7,564 bases of DNA from the NCBI GenBank assembly GCA_020058355.1, contig JAGVEG010000003.1, positions 1 to 7,564 on the forward strand, written 5' to 3'. How positions within the stretch are numbered: the stretch's first letter is position 1; each line of letters begins with the position of its first letter. The DNA is from Candidatus Berkelbacteria bacterium. GTDB taxonomy: Bacteria; Patescibacteriota; UBA1384; CAILIB01. A model generated the notes under the pieces. The model saw only the letters and a program-made list of their open reading frames with translations, made no database searches and was not told where the DNA came from. The translations under genes and the position numbers were made by a program. This document shows positions 1 to 6,056 of the stretch, one piece after another.

Positions 1-112
1 CCTGTAAACGGCTGAACTCTTCCATATTTTTGATGTGCCCCCGTAAGAGCGCATGTTCGTGCCCGGCGATCTTTTCTTTTACTTCCTTCTGAACGTACTC
101 AAGCTCAGTCAT
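1..112 (-). CDS. Small unidentified protein downstream of portal (3' end cut off by the window)
   Basis: Thirty-seven codons are visible, starting MTELEYVQKEVKEKIAG and running off the left edge without a stop. The start ATG (112-110) overlaps the portal TGA in an ATGA arrangement, and AAGGA lies 7 nt upstream on the coding strand (AAGGACACAGCCATG), so the start is well supported and translation is probably coupled to the portal gene. The visible part is charged and looks helical (many E, K, H), with no recognisable motif. A small gene just after the portal is common in phage head modules, but I do not recognise this one and assign no function. The remaining length is unknown. Confidence 0.75.
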   Translation of the reverse strand, partial: MTELEYVQKEVKEKIAGHEHALLRGHIKNMEEFSRLQ

Positions 113-2472
113 GGCTGTGTCCTTGATTGTATTTCTAACTGCGCAGCGTCTTTAATAATTTGGGCTCGCTGTTTCTCCCGTATCCGCTGGTCTTCCAGCT
201 GAATTCTCTGCTCCTCCAGCTCCAGACGTTTCAGTGCCACGTCATAGTCATACTGGTCGTTTTTGCCTTTTCTCTGCATCTCGAGCTGTTTGAGCTCCAG
301 CTCTTTCTGTTGAGCCTGGATGACTGGGTCTTGCGCGGCCTGCTGTGCCTGAGCTTGCGCTGCGGCCTGCTGGTTACGCTGCAGCAACGCTGTACCCGCC
401 TGAGACATGACCGCGCTGATCTGTTTCTCCAACTCCTCACTCATACCTTCTTCGTCATCAGGCAATTGGTACCCAAGCAAGGCTTCAATCTCCTGCTTGT
501 ACTGGAACGCCATGTGCTCCTGGATGTGCGCCATGATAGATGGCCCGATGGTCTGCCCTGTAGGTCCTTGGAGAATCTGCTGCATGCCTGGGTCCTGTAG
601 AAACGCCTGGTGCGCTGCGATGTGGGCCTTGTGGTCCTGATACTGGAACGCTTTCAAGGGCTGCCCCACCATGGCCGCCATATTCTCACTCACCGGGTCC
701 TTGGGCTTGCGAACTTTGTCTGTGGGAAGGGGCACTATTTTCGCTGCATTGGGCAGGCCAATCAACTCGATGGCTGACCGGTGTAACTCCGCCTGATCAT
801 AGACTGTCGGTGCAATCTGGGCCATCTGAATAACCGCCTGCAGCTGCGCGATCCGCTGTGTCATTGTAGACGCGTTAGGGTCTGACACCGGGATGATATC
901 CACCATGTCATAGTCAGCCTGCGCCGCCTGCGGTGTTCCTGAGTCTGGCTCGTACTCATAGGCTACTGGAGCATTGTCACGAATCACAGCTTTGAGGAGT
1001 TTGAACTCCTCTTTCATCGAGGCGTGCACTCGGGCCTGAACCGCACCCATGACTTTAAGTTGGCGCTCCAACAGGGCCAGTGTGGTACCCACTGGAGCCT
1101 CGGCGCTCATGTCACTGATCTTGATGTCAGCGGTAGCAGCGAGTCGGCGGCCTTCGTCAATCACTGCGTTCAACAGCGCAAACAGCACCTGGCTTGGTTC
1201 TTTGTATGGCAGTGGGACAATGCTGTCCTTCAGCGTACCGCTGCTGACGTCCACATCCCGGAACTCACCGGGCATGATAGGGCAGTCGTCGCCTTTGATA
1301 CGCGCGCCACGGGTTTTGAACCCACCCGGCAAGTTAGACAGTGTACCCGCGTCAATCAACTGCCTGAGGATACTCGTGGCCCCTTTGGCCAGTGCGCCTA
1401 CCAGGTGAATCAACCCAAACCCATACGCGCCATTCGCTGTTACATAGCTATACCCTGTGAAATGCTGGCGAGGAAGAAACAATATGTCGTCTTCCAGCCA
1501 GTTCCGGTAGATTGACAGCACGATCCCTGAGCTCGCATCGACAGTGATCACGTAGGGCAGCTTGACACCATCCTCATCTTCGTAGCCCGGCAGGTCCATC
1601 TCGCAGTGGATCTCGTACAGCGTGTGTCGGTCATCATCCGTGATGCTCACGCCTTCTTTGTCGGCCTTGGCTTCCTCGATCTCGTTGGTCATGATGGTGG
1701 GCTCGGGGAGCTCGACTTCCCGGTAGAACCCCTGAATCTGCAGTTTCTTGACCTCGTTGCAGGTCTTCCTCATCCGGTGGGTTTTTCTATACGCCTGCGT
1801 AACGCTTGAGCACGCGTAGGGCATGATCAGGTCTTCTGCTGGGATAAACACGCTGACTGGCCGACCTAGAGTTCGATCGTCGTAGACTTTTTTGAACGCG
1901 GCACCGGCCAAGGCCAGGTTGAACAGCATCTTCTCATGTTCTGTCCGGTACTCCTGCATCTGTTCGGTCAGCCGGTAGTTCATATCCTCTTTGACACGCT
2001 TGCTGGCCGCGAGTTTTTCTACAGATTCTTTGCCAATTATCTTGACGCCAACCGGCCCGCCCGCAGGGAATGTCTCCATGATGGTCTCTGACTGGAACCT
2101 GACTGCTGCTTCGAGCAACATGGGGTGAGTGAGACCGCACGCTCCTGCCCAAGGTTCTGAGCGCTCTTCGATGTTCAGGCCCAGTGTATGCAGCCCCTCA
2201 ACGTAAGTCTTTGACCAGGCTGATCGGGATAGGATGTCATTGTCCACGTCTTCTAGCAGGTACATCCCCAATATGTTGAGGGTGTCGTCGTCAAGGAACT
2301 CTGCCAGATTAGATTCGTGGGTTTCCCCTGATGTATCTGGTGCGTCTGGCATGAGGTCAATCTCCACCCCATCAACAGACATGGTCACGTCATCCGGGTT
2401 GACAATCTCTATCTCAAGGTCCGGTTCGAGACCCTCTGGTAATGACATGGGAGTAGGTGTACGATCAATCAT
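109..2472 (-). CDS. Phage portal protein (head-tail connector)
   Basis: The 787-residue protein is the expected size and position for a podophage/P22-type portal, the dodecameric ring at the capsid vertex through which terminase pumps DNA and to which the tail attaches. Visible features are an acidic N-terminus (about residues 10-70), a long mixed alpha/beta core, and an Ala/Gln-rich C-terminal part (about residues 680-787) that becomes a heptad-like charged coiled coil (repeats such as LELEEQRIQLEDQRIREKQR). That tail matches the helical barrel extension known in P22-type portals. The start ATG lies 8 nt after the terL stop; GAGG, overlapping the terL TAG, stands 5 nt upstream of it. The stop overlaps the next start (ATGA). 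Order after terL is typical of packaging modules. The family call rests on overall resemblance, size and context, not on a catalytic motif. Confidence 0.88.
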   Translation of the reverse strand: MIDRTPTPMSLPEGLEPDLEIEIVNPDDVTMSVDGVEIDLMPDAPDTSGETHESNLAEFLDDDTLNILGMYLLEDVDNDILSRSAWSKTYVEGLHTLGLNIEERSEPWAGACGLTHPMLLEAAVRFQSETIMETFPAGGPVGVKIIGKESVEKLAASKRVKEDMNYRLTEQMQEYRTEHEKMLFNLALAGAAFKKVYDDRTLGRPVSVFIPAEDLIMPYACSSVTQAYRKTHRMRKTCNEVKKLQIQGFYREVELPEPTIMTNEIEEAKADKEGVSITDDDRHTLYEIHCEMDLPGYEDEDGVKLPYVITVDASSGIVLSIYRNWLEDDILFLPRQHFTGYSYVTANGAYGFGLIHLVGALAKGATSILRQLIDAGTLSNLPGGFKTRGARIKGDDCPIMPGEFRDVDVSSGTLKDSIVPLPYKEPSQVLFALLNAVIDEGRRLAATADIKISDMSAEAPVGTTLALLERQLKVMGAVQARVHASMKEEFKLLKAVIRDNAPVAYEYEPDSGTPQAAQADYDMVDIIPVSDPNASTMTQRIAQLQAVIQMAQIAPTVYDQAELHRSAIELIGLPNAAKIVPLPTDKVRKPKDPVSENMAAMVGQPLKAFQYQDHKAHIAAHQAFLQDPGMQQILQGPTGQTIGPSIMAHIQEHMAFQYKQEIEALLGYQLPDDEEGMSEELEKQISAVMSQAGTALLQRNQQAAAQAQAQQAAQDPVIQAQQKELELKQLEMQRKGKNDQYDYDVALKRLELEEQRIQLEDQRIREKQRAQIIKDAAQLEIQSRTQP

Positions 2473-2480
2473 CTGAGCCT

Positions 2481-5400
2481 CTAATAATATTTGGCGACAC
2501 GCCCTTCGTATTGTCCATCATCCTGATCTTCATCGCTAGTCAAAGTTACGAAACCACCTTGGCGCATTCTGGTTAAACTCATGGTGAGGGCGTCGCAGTT
2601 GTGGGTCAGTACACCATTTGCAAAATACCATGGGCACCGATCAACTTTCAGGTTGTATACTTTTTCGACGGGATTTGGCCAGTGCGTTGTTGTGTACGCT
2701 TTTACACTTAGGGGAGCAGAATCGCTGCCGGATTGTTGCAGCGGTATACACACATTTGCACTGGTCACAGATTTTTCCTTCTCGGGTAGCCAAATTTTTT
2801 GCGTTAATCTTCTCTCGGTTAAACTGGCCCCAACAAATTGTACTGCAGTAGTCTTTTCTGGGGGTCCCCAAAAACTCAGATTGGCAACGCACGCAAATAC
2901 GCTCCTTGACAGGCTTCTTTTTGCCTTTAGTGGAGACTTTGTGGAGCGAGTTTTTTGCATGCTTTCTATGCCAGGCAAGCCCTTCCTCAGAGCTATGCCA
3001 CTTAGCTGCGAGTGGTCTGATCTCAGCGAGGTGTTTTTGGAACTGCTCACTTCTGCCAAGCTCGACTCTTTGCTCCCTATGTTCATCCCAATGCTCTTGC
3101 GCAGAAATGCATTCGAGATTCTCCAAACTGTTGTTAAGGCTGTTCCCGTCTTTGTGATGGATGTGGTGGCCTTCTGGGATAGGGCCATTAGCGTGCTCCC
3201 ATATATCCCGATGGAGAAACCCAAACCCGCCAGCGCGTCCAAAATAGTTCCGTAAGTGGTTTCTTTTAGAGTCTGGGTAGCGCCTGTAACGTTTTCCATT
3301 AAATACCACCAACTCAGAATTAGTTTTGCTTTTAGCCATGACGAACCTCGTAGTGTTGATTCGTCTATTATAACATCGTTGCGATTTAGTTGCCCAAGGT
3401 TCTTCCATCCTTTCGTAGTCATTATGGGGTGATTGGCTGTACCTCTTACACCAGCAAACTCGACCACAGGCTTGACCCCCGTACATCTGGACTCCAAAAC
3501 CTTACAGGGACCAAATGGAGTACACACCAATTCCCCCACAGCTACTTCACAGATAGGTTTCTTACTCCCATCAGCCATAGTAATCAGTGTATCGCCAACC
3601 AAGCATAAATCATCGTGGGCTCCAGATGGAAAGGAGCTCACCTGCTCCACCAACTCTTCAGCCCACCGGGTCTCTGGCACCCACACAACCCCATCCCTTA
3701 TCATATCAGCTACCGCGCCCAACCGCATTGTCTTATCACCCGTGCCACGGTGTGGAACGAACGGTGTGACGTAAACACCCGCAGCTCTGAACTCCTGGAT
3801 CAGTGGTGCGCCGTTGGCTTTCTGCTCGATGATGAATGAGTCTGGCTGCCAGTAGTCATACTCCTGCCGGCACTTGTCTTTCAGGTCCGGGAACTCCGCC
3901 CTGAAGTTCAATGAGTTCAGCAAGATGATCTCGTTCCGGTTGGTGGTCTCATTGAACCACACCCCCCATGTTGTCAAGGCGTTAAAGTCCGAGCGCTTCT
4001 TTGCCTCGACTGCAGCGTCAAGCGCCATGATTATGAACTCACAATTGGGTGGGGTTTCCTTCTTCCATATCTTGAACCATTCTTTAACCACGATGCCGCT
4101 GTCAGCGTTGGTCGGGTTCTGCTGGTACTGAGCGTTCCATTGGAACAGGGGCATGGACGCTTTCGTGCGTTTGAGTGAGTCCAACGTCCACTGTTCTGGC
4201 CAGAGGGATTTTTCTTCCGGTGTACCCTCGTTCAGGATGGCCGGGAACTCAAACAGTTCGTACTGGTCTGCTTGCTTGTTTAGCGCGCCGTCTTTGAGTA
4301 AACGGGCTGTGAGGTCCAGCTGCGACCAGCGGGTGTTATGGCTAACTACCCCGTTGGCGATAAAGTTTTCCGTACCTTCCACTTGTATATCAAACACATC
4401 CTCTTGCTCAGAATCAAGGGTTATGCTCAGAATCTCGTCTAGAGTGGGTCTCAATGTACTCAATGGCCCTTTGCAATACGTCGATGCTGTTGCGGTCTTT
4501 GACGATAAGATTGCACGGGTTACAGAGTAGCGCTCGGACTTTCCCTGTTTGGTGGCAGTGGTCGACAGCCAGTTTATGGTTTTTCCAACCCTTTGGTGTA
4601 TTACCTTCGTGAGGTTCCTCACGACAGATAGCACACCGTCCTTCTTGGGCTGTGTACATAGCAAGGTATTGCTCTTGGTCGATTCCGTATCGAGCTTTGA
4701 GGTGGGACTGCCGTCGTTTGGCTGGGCAGTATACTTGGTCACCTCTGGCGAGGCGTTTCTGTAAAAATATCTTGCCAGCGCAGGGAGAGCAGTGCCCATT
4801 AGACTGAACCGGTCTCTCACACCCTTCTGTCGGGCAAACCAGCCCTTTCCATTTCCCGTGGTGGCCCATTGGTAGATAGGGGGCGTCTGGGTGCTTTTTA
4901 TGGTAGCTCTGTCGGGCGAAGCATGCGTTGCATAAACCTTGCCTAGTTTTGGCCTTAGATAAGTTTGTACAATTTTCTGTAAGGCATTGGTAGTCTTGTT
5001 TAGTAGGGGGTGTCCACCCAGCTTCTTTCTTAACTGCAAACGCCGCAATCTGGCACCCTCTACACATACCCCGCACAGTTGTGGCTCGGGATAGTTTTTC
5101 GCAGCCTTCATTGATACAAGTGACATGCCGGGTTTCAGGTCTTTGATTTTGATCCAAGTTTCTACTCCGTTGAGGTCTACTAACAGCGGATGCCGTTCAT
5201 TCCCACGGAGTATATTACCTGATTTCATCACCAGTGTATATACACGATCTATCCCTTGGTTTTTCCAATTAAGGACTTTAGCGGGTCGGAGTAGGCCCCT
5301 CTCGTAACTGGCCACCATATCCCCAGGCCTGATATCCCGTAATCTCTTTGTTGCACCATTGGCCATAGTAATCTCAGTGCCCCCAACCAAACAATGGATC

Positions 5401-6056
5401 ACCGCTATTCTGCCACCAGGCATGAGACGGGTTCGCGCTCCGTAGGTGAACCATTCATACACCTTATCGAAAACCTCATAGTTTCCGTTAATGACTGCAG
5501 ACTCTGAAAACGGGTCATCAATCAGCAAAAGGTGGCTGCCCCGGCCACTCAAGGCACCCCCAACTCCGCAGGCGAACGCTTCGCCACCGTGGTTGGTGTT
5601 CCATTTACCCGCAGCTTTCGCATCAGCAGCGACACTCACATCAGGGAATATTTCTTTGTACTCATCAGACTGCATGAGGTTTCGGACTTTGCGAAGAAAG
5701 TCCACTGCAAGGTCAGCTGTGTGGGATGCGATAATGATTTTATGAGTCGGGTTATTCCCTATATACCACGCTGGAAAATATGTGGAAACAGCCATAGATT
5801 TCCCGAAGCGTGGTGGGCAATTTACGAGTATTCGATCTCGTTCACCCATCTCAACGTCTTCGAGCAGCTCATAGAGCTTGTGCAGGTGAGTGCCCATCTT
5901 GTAGTCGGGCTGCATATGCATGACGAATGCGTGCAGGGACTCCTGGCATATCTTGACGCGTTTACGGGTGTCGAGCTCCTCCAACAGCTCAAGCGTTCTG
6001 AGCATGTCTTCGTGAGTCATCCCCTGCATCATGCGGGCCAGGTCATCGCGGTTCAT
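2481..6056 (-). CDS. terL: Terminase large subunit, interrupted by two inteins (precursor of 1191 aa, about 502 aa after splicing)
   Basis: This is the ATP-driven DNA packaging motor and nuclease that docks on the portal. The N-terminal ATPase has Walker A CPPRFGKS (residues 80-87), Walker B LLLIDDP (176-182) and a coupling motif that would read GGRIAVIH/TRW once intein 1 (222-574) is removed. The C-terminal RNase H-like nuclease shows a first Asp in IIMALD (D680), an acidic FIIEQ (E744) and the last cluster HDDL/CDA (D815, D816, D1155), split by intein 2 (818-1153). Removing both inteins leaves 502 residues, the normal size for a terminase large subunit, and restores both motifs. The start ATG overlaps the TGA of the upstream protease-like gene (ATGA); its own Shine-Dalgarno is weak, so coupling is likely. 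The gene ends 8 nt before the portal start. Function depends on both inteins splicing, which the sequence supports but does not prove. Confidence 0.95.
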   Translation of the reverse strand: MNRDDLARMMQGMTHEDMLRTLELLEELDTRKRVKICQESLHAFVMHMQPDYKMGTHLHKLYELLEDVEMGERDRILVNCPPRFGKSMAVSTYFPAWYIGNNPTHKIIIASHTADLAVDFLRKVRNLMQSDEYKEIFPDVSVAADAKAAGKWNTNHGGEAFACGVGGALSGRGSHLLLIDDPFSESAVINGNYEVFDKVYEWFTYGARTRLMPGGRIAVIHCLVGGTEITMANGATKRLRDIRPGDMVASYERGLLRPAKVLNWKNQGIDRVYTLVMKSGNILRGNERHPLLVDLNGVETWIKIKDLKPGMSLVSMKAAKNYPEPQLCGVCVEGARLRRLQLRKKLGGHPLLNKTTNALQKIVQTYLRPKLGKVYATHASPDRATIKSTQTPPIYQWATTGNGKGWFARQKGVRDRFSLMGTALPALARYFYRNASPEVTKYTAQPNDGSPTSKLDTESTKSNTLLCTQPKKDGVLSVVRNLTKVIHQRVGKTINWLSTTATKQGKSERYSVTRAILSSKTATASTYCKGPLSTLRPTLDEILSITLDSEQEDVFDIQVEGTENFIANGVVSHNTRWSQLDLTARLLKDGALNKQADQYELFEFPAILNEGTPEEKSLWPEQWTLDSLKRTKASMPLFQWNAQYQQNPTNADSGIVVKEWFKIWKKETPPNCEFIIMALDAAVEAKKRSDFNALTTWGVWFNETTNRNEIILLNSLNFRAEFPDLKDKCRQEYDYWQPDSFIIEQKANGAPLIQEFRAAGVYVTPFVPHRGTGDKTMRLGAVADMIRDGVVWVPETRWAEELVEQVSSFPSGAHDDLCLVGDTLITMADGSKKPICEVAVGELVCTPFGPCKVLESRCTGVKPVVEFAGVRGTANHPIMTTKGWKNLGQLNRNDVIIDESTLRGSSWLKAKLILSWWYLMENVTGATQTLKETTYGTILDALAGLGFSIGIYGSTLMALSQKATTSITKTGTALTTVWRISNAFLRKSIGMNIGSKESSLAEVSSSKNTSLRSDHSQLSGIALRKGLPGIESMQKTRSTKSPLKAKRSLSRSVFACVANLSFWGPPEKTTAVQFVGASLTERRLTQKIWLPEKEKSVTSANVCIPLQQSGSDSAPLSVKAYTTTHWPNPVEKVYNLKVDRCPWYFANGVLTHNCDALTMSLTRMRQGGFVTLTSDEDQDDGQYEGRVAKYY
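2641..3339 (-). CDS. HNH homing endonuclease nested out of frame in intein 2
   Basis: The 232-aa protein has an HNH domain of the HNH_3 kind: LHRDIWEHANGPIPEGHHIH (42-61) followed by HKDGNSLNNSLENLE (62-76). The central motif has H58/H59, H61/H62, D64, N69/N70 and N74. The C-terminal part carries two zinc ribbon-like motifs, C149-x2-C152...C165-x3-C169 and C191-x2-C194...C208-x3-C212, probably for DNA binding. The ATG at 3339 is chosen over the upstream in-frame ATG at 3486: it has GAGG 6 nt before it, a TATAAT box further up, and the sequence before it translates to nothing domain-like. The frame is shifted by the same phase relative to terL as the other nested nuclease. The last nine codons overprint splicing block F (VYNLKVD). 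The inferred role is intein 2 homing into empty terL alleles. Confidence 0.92.
   Translation of the reverse strand: MAKSKTNSELVVFNGKRYRRYPDSKRNHLRNYFGRAGGFGFLHRDIWEHANGPIPEGHHIHHKDGNSLNNSLENLECISAQEHWDEHREQRVELGRSEQFQKHLAEIRPLAAKWHSSEEGLAWHRKHAKNSLHKVSTKGKKKPVKERICVRCQSEFLGTPRKDYCSTICWGQFNREKINAKNLATREGKICDQCKCVYTAATIRQRFCSPKCKSVHNNALAKSRRKSIQPES
3340..3349 (-). promoter_or_regulatory. Shine-Dalgarno site of the nested HNH gene
   Basis: The minus strand reads GAGGTTCGTCATG: GAGG (3349-3346) stands 6 nt before the ATG at 3339. In the terL frame the same bases encode LRGSSW of intein 2. The site decides the start and argues for independent translation of the nuclease. Confidence 0.7.
3367..3397 (-). 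promoter_or_regulatory. Candidate internal promoter for the nested HNH gene
   Basis: A perfect TATAAT (3372-3367, minus strand) lies 27 nt upstream of the HNH ATG. A weak -35-like TTGGGC (3397-3392) is 19 bp further up. Predicted transcription would start near 3360 and give a leader of about 20 nt carrying the GAGG site. The -35 match and spacing are poor, so this is a candidate only, but the -10, the Shine-Dalgarno site and the ATG are arranged as in a compact independent gene inside intein coding sequence. Confidence 0.5.
4414..5157 (-). CDS. Endonuclease VII-type homing endonuclease nested out of frame in intein 1
   Basis: The 247-aa protein carries a C-terminal His-Me finger domain of the endonuclease VII family: YGIDQEQYLAMYTAQEGRC (residues 157-175), zinc ligands C175-x2-C178 and C212-x2-C215, and the catalytic-type motif LAVDHCH (196-202) followed by TGKVRALLC. 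The N-terminal half has three tandem Cys4 units: C14/C19/C32/C35, C58/C63/C76/C79 and C108/C113/C123/C126. These are probably zinc-stabilised DNA-binding modules. The frame starts at the third base of an intein codon (TerL T300). Start TTG is chosen because GGAG lies 7 nt upstream and no better start precedes the first Cys repeat. It ends (TGA) just before splicing block F, so it fills the linker. The first 15 or so codons overprint Hint-domain sequence. The inferred role is to cleave intein-free terL and drive intein 1 homing. Confidence 0.9.
   Translation of the reverse strand: MDQNQRPETRHVTCINEGCEKLSRATTVRGMCRGCQIAAFAVKKEAGWTPPTKQDYQCLTENCTNLSKAKTRQGLCNACFARQSYHKKHPDAPYLPMGHHGKWKGLVCPTEGCERPVQSNGHCSPCAGKIFLQKRLARGDQVYCPAKRRQSHLKARYGIDQEQYLAMYTAQEGRCAICREEPHEGNTPKGWKNHKLAVDHCHQTGKVRALLCNPCNLIVKDRNSIDVLQRAIEYIETHSRRDSEHNP
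5158..5168 (-). promoter_or_regulatory. Shine-Dalgarno site deciding a TTG start for the nested endonuclease VII-like gene
   Basis: On the minus strand the sequence reads GGAGTAGAAACTTG. GGAG (5168-5165) lies 7 nt before TTG (5157-5155), a near-ideal distance. It sits inside intein 1 coding sequence between block B and the following strand, where terL itself needs no ribosome binding site. Confidence 0.7.

Larger units (their letters stand above)
2598..3605 (-). mobile_element. Intein 2 of TerL (336 aa), in the nuclease active-site motif
   Basis: In-frame intein, TerL residues 818-1153. Block A starts with Cys1 (CLVGDTLITMADG). Block B is VRGTANHPIM (residues 870-879) with the canonical T-x-x-H, and GWKNLGQLNRNDVII follows as the next Hint strands. 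Block F/G is VYNLKVDRCPWYFANGVLTHN without the usual Gly-Thr turn but with the penultimate His and terminal Asn; Cys1154 is the +1 nucleophile. Splicing would join HDDL to CDAL and restore the third acidic site of the terminase nuclease. The splicing parts amount to about 110 residues. The roughly 230-residue linker has no nuclease motif in this frame and corresponds to the shifted HNH gene at 2641-3339. Block A is 10/13 identical to that of intein 1, suggesting common ancestry. Confidence 0.93.
4335..5393 (-). mobile_element. Intein 1 of TerL (353 aa), in the ATPase coupling motif
   Basis: In-frame intein, TerL residues 222-574. Block A starts with Cys1 (CLVGGTEITMANG). Block B is GNERHPLLV (residues 285-293), with the conserved His but Asn where Thr is usual. 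The strand after it, TWIKIKDLKPGMSL, fits the Hint fold. Block F/G is DVFDIQVEGTENFIANGVVSHN without its first base triplets considered further: the penultimate His and terminal Asn are present and the first C-extein residue is Thr575. These are the residues of a class 1 splicing reaction. The splicing parts total about 120 residues. The roughly 230-residue linker between them has no LAGLIDADG or other nuclease signature in this frame and is Ser/Thr/Lys-rich; it is the shifted reading of the endonuclease VII-like gene at 4414-5157. The extein joint AVIH/TRW fits a terminase motif. Confidence 0.93.

Noticed and set aside
1024..1515. Plus-strand open frame of 163 codons opposite the portal gene
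   Set aside because: Antisense shadow of the portal gene with no domain or start signal.
2581..3255. Long plus-strand open frame of 224 codons opposite intein 2
   Set aside because: No recognisable domain and no clear ribosome binding site; it lies opposite two overlapping minus-strand coding frames that explain the lack of stops.
3340..3486. Longer HNH protein starting at ATG 3486
   Set aside because: The extra 49 residues resemble no domain and are the shifted reading of intein 2 Hint sequence. The ATG at 3339 has a good Shine-Dalgarno site. The open frame does leave a frameshift fusion possible.
2481..6056. TerL region as a broken gene or three separate genes
   Set aside because: The frame is open from end to end, both inserts have intact Cys1 and His-Asn termini with Thr or Cys at +1, and removal restores a 502-aa terminase with all motifs.
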